Below the pieces are notes generated by a model. That model made no database searches, was not told where the DNA came from, and worked only from the letters and a program-made list of their open reading frames with translations. The position numbers were made by a program, and so were the translations under genes. DNA of 12,475 nt from Pavlovales sp. CCMP2436 (lineage: Eukaryota > Haptophyta > Pavlovophyceae > Pavlovales): positions 1 to 12,475 of the forward strand of contig MU631905.1 in assembly GCA_026770615.1 (NCBI GenBank), given 5' to 3'. Below, in pieces: positions 1 to 6,874 of the stretch (within the stretch, counting starts at the first letter, position 1; every line of letters starts with the position of its first letter).

Positions 1-110
1 CACCGGTCAGTGCGCTAGGCGCGTGTCGAGATGCGTGAGCATCGGTTCGTGGTGAAACACCGGTCAGTGCGCTAGGCGCGTGTCGAGATGCGTGAGCATC
101 GGTTCTTGGT
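1..110. repeat. Tandem duplication, 57-bp period
   Basis: Bases 1-53 recur at 58-110 with one mismatch (g at 49 against t at 106); a short spacer separates the copies. The first copy starts at the window edge, so more units may lie to the left. No coding signal follows the repeat. Confidence 0.9.
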
Positions 111-1200
111 GTGCGTCTTGGCGGGTCGGGATGGTCTGCGAGATCAGGAGGTGCGCGATGCGCGTGTGCACGTCCAGGACGTGGTGTGGTGGGCCGGAAC
201 TCGCCTGCAGGCGCCGGGGGGGGGGGCTCGCATGCGCGAGCGCCCGCGCGTTGGAGACGGAGGCCATTGCCGTTTCGAAAATAAATAGTGCAGTTCAGTC
301 CGCCGTCTTTATCCCCTTGGCGCGGCAACCCGCGCGGAGCCGTGGATAGCCTTGGTGGAGGGTAGGCGGCAAGGCGTTTGCTCACCAACGCGCGCATTCC
401 CCATCTGCTGAGAGCTCGCGCGCGGCCAGCGACGCGTACGCCAAGGGTCCCGCGTCCGTTAGAAGCGTCCCGGCTGGGGTCCTTGAGCGTCGAGGCGGGA
501 CCGCTCGCGGACACTTGGGCTCAATCACGCAGCGACCTGCGCGAGCACAAGCGCTCGCCGCGCGTGAGGCAGGCCGGGCGGCCAAGCAGCAAACTGCGGT
601 CTGCACGCAGCATGGAGCACGGCTCTTCGTGCCTCGTCGGCCGCGCACGAGCGCGTAGGCAAGATGTGCGGACGCGTAGAACGGACGCGGGGCGCACGCA
701 TGTTCTCCAGCGGACGGCGGATAGTAGCCGCCGCGCGCCTCACCGCGTGGTAGCCAAGCGTGAGCGCGGCCACAGGTTGCTGTCGCATTTTTTAAAAGGT
801 GTTTCTAAAAAAAAGCACGATGGCGGGCACCCCTATAACGTGACATACCGAGGATAGGTCGAGAAAGCTACGATAATGGATGAATCTTCGATTGGGTCTA
901 TGGTACTAGTAAGGGCATCACCGAGAGCTTTCGAACGGTACCCCTATCTCCGCCTGGCTCCCAGGGGTGCTCTGAATACACACCCCCCTTAGGCCTACTG
1001 GCTGGCCATGACCGGAGCTGGAGCCCGTTATTATAGATTCATCATTCATATTTTTGATTGATACTCACCGACTGACTTAATACTAGTTAATATCTACTGA
1101 TTTACAACCCAGCCGCAACCGATTAGATAAAATATAGTTACAAAATAATTATGAGTATGCCGGATGCGGCCCGGGACAAAAATTAACTAGACATGGTGCG
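111..1200. other. Gene-poor stretch, no supportable gene
   Basis: Nothing here is convincing as coding. The open frames on both strands are arginine-rich translations of GC-rich DNA with no domain pattern. Visible items are a G11 tract at 216-226, a GC-rich part to about 780, a T6A4 run near 788-797 followed by an A8 run, and a markedly AT-rich stretch from about 1025 to 1235 that precedes the next reading frame. No tRNA or rRNA signature was seen. Confidence 0.5.
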
Positions 1201-1233
1201 TGACTTGTATATACCCAAGCTATTACACTGACA

Positions 1234-1764
1234 ATGATGTTGCCCTCCCCCCCCGGCGTCGCGCGCGGGGCAAAGCCTCTCGATGCCGAGTATCTCAGGA
1301 AAGCTCGTGCCCAGGACAGGGTATTCGGCCTCGCACTACCCGGCCCCCACCTAAACGGCCCGAACGCCAGCATCGGCCCGATCGAGGCCAAGCTCAACAC
1401 CGTCAAGCCGATCCGCGGGATCGTCATCGGCGCTTTTGGTGAGGTTAGCGCCGATACGCACTCGCGCGTCAAAGAAATCGCGGCGCAGGGAGGCGGCAAG
1501 ATGTACACGCTGATGGGCGTGAGTCCGATGGAGGCGGCCGCGCGCATCAAGAAGCAACTCATCGACACGATCGGTACGATCGCGGCACGCGGCCATGCGC
1601 AGCTGCTGCTCGCGCGCTTGAGCGCGCTGGCCCCGATCGCTGCCCAGCGTGGGAACACGACAAACAGCAACCAGCAGATCATCTCCCTAAACGCCCTTGC
1701 CCGGGCGCACTACCGGAGATCCATCGGCACGCCCAGTGGCGCCCAAGCCAGCGCAACCGACTAA
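1234..1764 (+). CDS. VIGAFGE-domain protein fragment, probable multicopy-element gene
   Basis: This frame encodes 176 aa starting with two Met codons and ending in TAA. The frame is closed upstream by TGA at 1201-1203. Residues about 17-70 hold a charged helix (DAEYLRKARAQDR), a 'GPIEAKL' segment and then 'RGIVIGAFGEVSADTH'. This is followed by a basic helical stretch with 'AARGHAQLLLARL' near residues 128-140. From memory I associate this order (charged helix, G-P-x-E, GLVxGAFGE, long helix ending RG-x-A-x-LLL-x-RL) with a high-copy, element-like family in algal genomes; its function is not known to me. The second fragment at 4320-4655 shares the 'VIGAFGE' core and has the N-terminal part missing here. 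The upstream E-x-K segment of that relative is absent, so this copy is either 5' truncated or a last exon. Its base composition contrasts with the AT-rich DNA just before it. It could still be expressed. Confidence 0.5.
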   Translation: MMLPSPPGVARGAKPLDAEYLRKARAQDRVFGLALPGPHLNGPNASIGPIEAKLNTVKPIRGIVIGAFGEVSADTHSRVKEIAAQGGGKMYTLMGVSPMEAAARIKKQLIDTIGTIAARGHAQLLLARLSALAPIAAQRGNTTNSNQQIISLNALARAHYRRSIGTPSGAQASATD

Positions 1765-3002
1765 GGTACGCAGCAGGCAATGGGCGACGCAGCGCTCAGA
1801 CCAGCACAACATTCAGAACAGTCAGACGCCAGCTTGAATCCCTATCATAAATATACCGTCGGACGCTCAAGGAGGCGGCTGGCACGCGTAAGGCGAGTGG
1901 CGGTCGAAAGGAAGGCGGCGCCGCTCCCGTGACACAGAGGGTGGGCAGCAACGTTCAGTCGGTTGCGAGGCGGGACGCACATTCGACCAATGCAGGGGCG
2001 TCTGAGGTTCACTCGACGGCGGCACGCCTGTGGCTCACGCCACGCGCGGCCGTTTGCGCGTCGAGCGCGAACCGTCCGCCTGCGGGTCCAACTGCGCAAT
2101 GACGCCGGCCTGCTTGAGCGCGATGTCCTGCAAGATGGCTACCGCAGAGTCTGAGTACTGCCTCGCAAAATGGAGCCACTCCGGCTGCTTGAGCACCGCT
2201 GCCACATTCTCAGCCACCACCGCGTGCGCCGCGTCGACGAGCTCCGGCACCTCGGCGGCGCACGGCTTGAGCTGCAGCAGCACGGCGAGGCAGTTGTCCG
2301 CGCAGAGCGAGTCGCGCACCGCGCGCTCACACCGCTCGAACACGCGCGCCGCCGCGTCTGGGACAGCGCTGGGCGCGCCGCGCACCTTGGCCGCGAGGCA
2401 GAGCAGATCGAGCCGCACGTCAAGGGAGGCCGGGAGCGGGGCCTGGCCCATGGCGTGCAGCTGGCCGAACAGCGCGCGGTGCGCGGCCGACGAGAAGTCT
2501 GGGTCGGGCTTGATGATACGGCTACCCTTTTTGCCCTCGGCCATGCCGCCGCATAACAGCCCTCGTAGTGGGGCGACGCATGCGCTAGCAGCAGCCGGCT
2601 GCCGCCAATCTCCTCGCCGTCCTTGCAGCGAAAGACCACGTCGTGCCCCTTCTCCACCGAGCCGGCGAGCGACGCGAGCAACGCGAAGCACTCGGAGGAC
2701 GCGTCGCACTTGGCGCGCAGGTCACTGATCACGAGATGCGTGTCTCCCAGCGCGCGCTCGGCGTCGCCCTGCGTTGGGCAGAGCATGTGCAGCGTGATGC
2801 GCGCCGCTTCGGCCCACCCGCAGCCCGGCGCGTGCGCGGCAGCCGCGAGTGCGCCCGCAGCTCTGTGCTCCTCTGCCAGCGCACGCAGCCGCGGGTCATC
2901 CTCAACGAGGTTCCGCAAGGCGGCGCAGGCGTTCCTGCCGGCGTTGGCATCCGAGCAGGCGCGCGACGGGCTGACGAGCGCGATCAGCGGCGGTAGCGCG
3001 CC

Positions 3003-3494
3003 CACCTCCACGATGAGGACGCGGGTCGGTGCATCCTTTGCAAGCCACGAGAGCGCACACGCTGCGACCACCTTGCCGTGCTTGGTGCCAGTGCGCAGCA
3101 GCACCACGAGCAGCGGCAGCGCGCCCGCGTCCAGGATGAGTGCGCGGGTGGGAGATTACTCGGCGAGCCATGAGATAGCAGCCGCTGCTCTTGACTTACC
3201 CTGCTCGGTGCCAGTGCGCAGCAGCGCCACGAGTAGCGGCAGCGCACCGGCCTGCACGATGGGCGTGCGGGTGGGCGGGTCGTTGGCGAGCCCTGCAATC
3301 GCACGCGCTGCGTATTCCTTGCCCTGCTCGGTGCCAGCGCAAAGCAGTGCCACGAGCAGCGGCAGCGCGCCCTCGCCCAAGAGGAGCGCGCGGATGGGCG
3401 CATCTAGTGCGAGCCATTCAAGCGCAAGCGCTGCGCTCGCCTTGCCCTACTCGGTGCCAGCGCGCAGCAGCGCCACGAGCAGCGGTAGCGCGCC
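3003..3494 (-). repeat. Four 123-bp tandem armadillo units
   Basis: Within the ARM-BTB gene, units at 3494-3372, 3371-3249, 3248-3126 and 3125-3003 are each exactly 41 codons and begin GALPLLV. The nucleotide similarity is strong enough to suggest recent duplication or gene conversion. The in-frame stops fall in the first and third units. Confidence 0.85.
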
Positions 3495-3633
3495 CGCCTC
3501 CACGATGGGCGCACGAAGGCGGTGGTCGGCCATGGCCTGCTCTGCCAGTGCCTGTGCGGCGGTCGCCTGGTCAGCGCCGCCTGGTCCCCGCAGGCGCGCA
3601 ACCAGCGCCTGGATATTGGCCTGGATGTGGTGA

Positions 3634-3664
3634 CCAAGGGGGCCGAGAGCGGAGGCCCCCTTGG
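3634..3664. other. Perfect GC-rich hairpin, 11-bp stem
   Basis: CCAAGGGGGCC (3634-3644) and GGCCCCCTTGG (3654-3664) are exact reverse complements around a 9-base loop. It lies at the 5' end of the ARM-BTB reading frame on minus, upstream of the first in-frame ATG, so in a transcript it would sit in the leader or the first codons. Confidence 0.85.
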
Positions 3665-3728
3665 GCGGCGGGATACTGTATGTAGCGCGGGAGACTCGGA
3701 CTAGTCCGATAAAAACCGGAATTCGTTA

Positions 3729-4319
3729 CGGGGGTATGAATCCGACCAGAAACGAGAATCGCGCAATGTATCGACGAGCTGGGAGAGCGCTCGATAAGTA
3801 GGTTTAGAAATGTGCGATACTTATCTGCAACCCCACAGGCTTGGAATTCGTTTTTCCATTTTTTCGGCTCGCGCGACCCCGTGCGCGCCCACACCGCAAG
3901 TCGAGAGCCTATGGCAGCTTGCTGCGTCAGAGCTGCGTGCGACGACGACCACGACGACAAATTCTGGGCGGATATGTATGATGTGCAGGTTCTGCCGCTG
4001 GCCTGCTGCAGCGCGCTCTCGAGTGAGGCCTTCATTTTCAAGAACGTAGAAGAGAGAACGAGGCATTGTTCGGATTCGTCCCGTCCGCAGCTTTTCCCCT
4101 TCCCCAGTGCGGAATTGCGCTACTAATTCGGCCAATTCGACCCAGTAGATGCATAACTTAGTCCCATTCTCCTTGATCGATCACCGAAGATCAGACCAAG
4201 TGGCGTGCACAGTAGTCATGTGTTCACTCGCAGTGTTCACTCGGGCGGCAGGCAGATCGGGGCTGGATCACGGATTCAAGAGAGCGAGAGCTCGCGTTCG
4301 GAAATTCCAGGTCGTCAGA
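3729..4319. other. Intergenic stretch, no supportable gene
   Basis: This lies between the ARM-BTB gene and the second VIGAFGE fragment. Open frames of about 100 codons exist on both strands but show no family pattern. A short GAC-rich run sits near 3941-3960. Downstream of the TGA at 4320-4322, the minus frame of the next fragment continues for 31 codons (beginning SDDLEFPN) before another TGA, which may be decayed coding sequence. Confidence 0.4.
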
Positions 4320-4655
4320 TCACTCGCCGAAGGCTCCAATCACGAGGGCGGCGAACGCAGGGCCGCCTGCAGTGCAGAAAGTCTGTGCGCGGGCCTGCAT
4401 CGGGCCAGTCTGTCCGGGGGTCGTGTGGAAGAAGTCGCGATCAATCTTGATGAGCTCCGCCGTGCGTTCTACCGTAAGCGAGTCAGCTTGCCTGCCCACA
4501 GCACGCCCAGGGTAGTTGCCGTCGGTGTCCCTGTACTGAGTCCTGCAGAACGCCATGGTCTTGAGTTCAAGCAGTCGCGGGACCGCCCGCCCACCCTTGT
4601 GGTCGTAGTCGGCGTATATTAAATAAAATGAATGAAAGTCTGCCATAGCGGCCAA
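4320..4655 (-). pseudogene. Second VIGAFGE-family fragment with E-x-K segment, stopped after GAFGE
   Basis: The minus frame is closed upstream by TAA 13 codons before the first ATG (codon MADFHSFY). It reads 'YADYDHKGGR', then 'LLELKTMAFCRTQY', a stretch with 'AVGRQADSLTVERTAELIKIDRDFF', then 'GQTGPMQARAQ' and finally 'ALVIGAFGE', after which comes TGA (4320-4322). This lines up in order with the plus-strand frame at 1234-1764 (charged helix, G-P-x-x, VIGAFGE) but extends farther to the N side and stops where the other copy continues 'VSADTH'. From memory I place both in one multicopy algal family. The D-x(~12)-E-L-K spacing before the charged helix resembles a PD-(D/E)xK nuclease core, which is inference only. 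The upstream stop and the truncated end make it a broken copy; an intron-split gene is the alternative. Confidence 0.55.
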
Positions 4656-5302
4656 AGACTGTCGTTGTGGGAGCTGGGCTTAGTCGCATCCGGCGTGGCC
4701 CTCTAAAGTCCGTTTTCACCCCCCCCTGATCACCATGACCGAAGCCAGAGCCCTCTATTTTACTTATACGCGCGTCATTTTGTAACCGCCCCCCTTGTCC
4801 TTCTGTAGGGGGGGGTACATTCAACATTATTTCGAAAAAAATAATATATGGGGGGTACATTCAGCATTATTCGGAGAAAAAATATTTAACGAGGGGGGGT
4901 CATTACGGCCTCGAAAAAAAAAATAACGAGAGGGGGGGTCATTACGGCCTCGAAGAAATAATAACGAGGGGGGGGTCATTACGGCCTCTGGAGCGACCAC
5001 CCCCCCACCCTCCCCCTCCCGGCTCCCCCCGGGCGACATTGCTAAAAGTTTCGGCCCTCTCGAGAAATCCACTACCTAGTACCTTGAACACCCCGGATCA
5101 CTATATTATTCATATAAATATTTAAATCCGCCTCGGTCGCAGCTTTCACCGGCGGTCATCAGTTCACGGTTGGGTGTCATGGGGGGATTGCGGAAGGATG
5201 CAACTTGCAAGAGAGTTACAGTGGCACCGTGGTAAGAATCCGTTTGTGAGACGCCACCCCACCCACTAGGGTTATCTGATCACCAACAATGGTCCGGGGC
5301 CG
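4656..5302. other. Intergenic G/C-tract-rich stretch
   Basis: No gene is supportable. C tracts occur at 4719-4726 (C8) and 4789-4794 (C6), a G-tract repeat block occupies about 4808-4990, and a C-rich run follows from 4998 to about 5031. An AT-rich part (about 5101-5127) comes before the 3' end of the membrane-protein gene. Peptides readable across the block on minus simply reflect the repeats. Confidence 0.5.
4808..4990. repeat. Five degenerate G-tract tandem repeats, 36-43 bp spacing
   Basis: G runs start at 4808 (G8), 4850 (G6), 4893 (G7), 4932 (G7) and 4968 (G8). The first two are followed by TACATTCA(A/G)CATTATT and the last three by TCATTACGGCCTC. Each of the first four then runs into an A-rich segment (GAAAAAAATAA-like) before the next G run. 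Spacing shortens from 42-43 to 39 and 36 bp. Confidence 0.9.
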
Positions 5303-5971
5303 TTAATGTTCTCTGATGTCCCCGTTTGCATCGATGCGCCGGCATCTCGACCCATGTGCACGCAGGTTGCTTGGCAACAAGGGCGATGCTGCGCCGAGGC
5401 ATCGCCTCTGCACGTCGAGGTAGAGCGTGCTCATCAGAATGTAGAGCGCTCCAAACCTCCTCCACTCCTCGAGGTGCAGTCGGACGTGGCTGACCGACAG
5501 GAGCTCGAACAGCCGCTCGATCGTGGCAAAGATGAAGAGAGAGGCGGTCGACGCAAAGATGAGCACCAGCGCGAACGCGGGCGCCACGTAGCAGATGCTG
5601 GCCCATACGTGCTCAATGTATGCGCGCGCCGTCATGCCAGGGCGCCGCCAGCGCACGCGCGCAAAGCCCGTCGACAGGAAAACGCACAGCACGACCACGG
5701 AACCGAGCACCGGCCCGATGCGCAGGTTGAGCCGGAACGCCGAGTAGGGCACGTCCAGCAGCCAGGCGAGCAGCGCCTCGCACTGCTTGGCCGTGACGCA
5801 CAGCGCCAACGCGGCCAGCAGCAGCGTCCGGCGGGTGCTGCTGCTGGCCTCGCGCTGGCCGACGAGGTCCGAGACGAGCCACGCGATGGCAACCGACGAG
5901 ACGAGCATGAGCATTGGGCCGGGGCTAGAGCCTGCGGCTGACGGCGGCCCAGGCCCAGCTTCAGGGCCCAA
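5303..5971 (-). CDS. Four-helix integral membrane protein, unknown function
   Basis: This minus frame encodes up to 222 aa and ends in TAA. The first ATG gives a Pro/Gly/Ser-rich 19-residue lead; a second start, Met20 (5914), sits right before the first helix and is the more plausible start given the neighbour. Hydrophobic segments fall at about residues 20-38, 49-74, 85-103 and 121-150. Basic loops (RVRWRRPG near 106-112) and a hydrophilic tail from about 187 follow. An amphipathic stretch (RRFGALYILMSTLYLDV) lies after the last helix. I recognise no family. It is head to head with the Mog1 gene, so the two probably share a promoter region. The frame on the same DNA that runs antisense through Mog1 is a shadow. 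Confidence 0.65.
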   Translation of the reverse strand: MGPEAGPGPPSAAGSSPGPMLMLVSSVAIAWLVSDLVGQREASSSTRRTLLLAALALCVTAKQCEALLAWLLDVPYSAFRLNLRIGPVLGSVVVLCVFLSTGFARVRWRRPGMTARAYIEHVWASICYVAPAFALVLIFASTASLFIFATIERLFELLSVSHVRLHLEEWRRFGALYILMSTLYLDVQRRCLGAASPLLPSNLRAHGSRCRRIDANGDIREH

Positions 5972-5980
5972 CCTGCGGCC

Positions 5981-6544
5981 ATGCTGATCTCAATGACGAT
6001 GGCGGACGCGCAGCTGCTCCGCCAGCTCTTCGGCGGGGCAATGGAGGTCGGAGGTGTTCCCGCGCTGTGGCTGGACACTGGGCAGTACATGGACATCGCG
6101 CGACGGCCTGTTCCAGACAGCCAGGAGGTGTTTGTTGAGCCCCTCGCCGACGGCGACGTCGTGAGGCGCAAGCCAGACATCGTGTTCATCGACCTGCAGG
6201 AGATGGCGGACGTGCCGACCGTGGTGGAGGCCGCGTGGCAGCACGTCGAGGATATCCTCGACCGGATGGAGGAGGCGCCCGCCCAGCGTGACGCGTTCAC
6301 GGTGGCGCCAGCTCCAACGCCGCGTGCGGTGGCTCGCGACGACCCCGGCGCCGCAGCGGCTGCCGTAGAAATTCCCTTTGGCGCGTCGCAGAGGTTGACT
6401 GTGTGTGTCGTGCGCGTTCCGCGCGCGTCAGTCGACATCGTCCTGAGCCGGGTACGGGGCGCTGGCGATGAGGCGTCCCAGCTTGACCTGAGCGCAGTGT
6501 GCGCATCCTTGCGTGTTCTGGACTGGGGCCTCTTCGCCAAGTGA
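5981..6544 (+). CDS. MOG1: Mog1-family Ran-GTPase-binding protein
   Basis: This gene encodes 187 aa and ends in TGA. Mog1 (RANGRF in animals) binds Ran and promotes nucleotide release, supporting nuclear protein import. Hallmarks are 'LFGGA' at residues 16-20, followed about 24 residues later by 'VPDSQEVFVEP' (44-54). Together these are the most conserved surface of the family (L-F-G-G-A ... V-P-D-x-Q-E-V-F). Downstream, 'VVEAAWQHVEDIL' and the late strands 'RLTVCVVRVPRASVDIVLSRV' match the order seen in the fold, and length is close to animal and yeast proteins (about 185-220 aa). Starts at 5981, 5993 and 5999 are all in frame; the last (MADAQLL) would leave a little more promoter room. An Ala/Pro-rich insert at about 108-128 is probably a disordered loop. 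No introns are evident. Confidence 0.88.
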   Translation: MLISMTMADAQLLRQLFGGAMEVGGVPALWLDTGQYMDIARRPVPDSQEVFVEPLADGDVVRRKPDIVFIDLQEMADVPTVVEAAWQHVEDILDRMEEAPAQRDAFTVAPAPTPRAVARDDPGAAAAAVEIPFGASQRLTVCVVRVPRASVDIVLSRVRGAGDEASQLDLSAVCASLRVLDWGLFAK

Positions 6545-6874
6545 CCCAGCAATGCAGCATAACTTGCGCCATAACCTGTTAGTACGGCTCTCAATACGAG
6601 GACGTCAATCGAGTAGGCAGGGCCTAGGCCTAGCAGGAACGTCAATCTAGTAGGCTGGGCGTGCCAGCGTGGGCCTATCAGCTCAGATGGATCAAGCAAA
6701 CTTTGACTGGCTGTCTGACTCTGAGTGTACCGACTGTCGGGCCTCAGTCCCGTCGAGAACTCGTCAGTCCGGTCGCACGACTTGCCGCAGAGTTGCCAGA
6801 GGGGTGTCACTGTGCGTCTAGTTAACTCTACTGTGAATCAACGCAGTGCGCATCTCAGACTCTGAGTCTGACCG
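6545..6874. other. Convergent intergenic region with short repeats
   Basis: This is the shared 3' region of the Mog1 gene (plus) and the GT61 gene (minus). A 22-base direct repeat (ACGTCAATC-x-AGTAGGC-x-GGGC) occurs at 6602-6623 and 6639-6660 with two mismatches. A perfect 7-bp hairpin (TCAGACT / AGTCTGA, loop CTG) lies at 6855-6871, starting 3 bases past the GT61 stop codon on minus. No gene is supported. Confidence 0.6.

Larger units (their letters stand above)
2035..3725 (-). pseudogene. Armadillo-repeat/BTB-BACK protein, broken by two stops and a frameshift
   Basis: Read on minus, the frame opens after TAA at 3726-3728 and encodes a helical lead (HHIQANIQALVARL). Then come four near-identical 41-aa armadillo repeats starting 'GALPLLVALL', a divergent repeat, and a BTB domain beginning about 2648 (GHDVVFRCKDGEEIGGSRLLLAHASPHYEG). 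After that come a BACK-like helical segment (CERAVRDSLCADNCLAVL) and a basic C terminus ending at TGA 2035-2037. In intact relatives such proteins are adaptor scaffolds: the ARM solenoid binds a partner and BTB dimerises or contacts cullin-3. Three lesions are visible. A TAG at 3447-3449 stands where sister repeats have Gln (GTEQGK). A TAA at 3156-3158 falls in the LA-x-DAPTR linker. One base is missing at about 2560-2561, between 'HYEG' and 'LLCGGMAEG'. The first in-frame ATG is at 3533-3531, so the true start is unclear. Domain identity is secure; pseudogene against assembly error or recoding is not settled. Confidence 0.85.

Noticed and set aside
378..857. 159-codon open frame on plus
   Set aside because: Arginine-rich, no domain pattern, no clear start, and typical of chance open frames in GC-rich DNA.
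2035..3725. Alternative genetic code reading TAG/TAA as Gln, suggested by GTE*GK
   Set aside because: Only one of the two stops falls at a Gln position, a frameshift is also present, and the other genes end normally at all three stop codons. Decay or assembly error explains it more simply.
4808..4990. CRISPR-like array
   Set aside because: Units are degenerate, spacing shrinks, there are no unique spacers of constant length, and the context is eukaryotic.
4827..5072. 81-codon minus frame with repeated RGRNDPPS
   Set aside because: The peptide repeat is just the translation of the G-tract tandem repeats; there is no independent coding evidence.
6676..6750. tRNA candidate from an AGCTCAGATGG A-box-like word
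   Set aside because: No matching anticodon arm, no GTTCRANYC T-loop and no acceptor pairing could be found.
5632..6810. 392-codon open frame on minus antisense to Mog1
   Set aside because: Ser/Arg-rich shadow of the Mog1 and membrane-protein genes, with no domain of its own.
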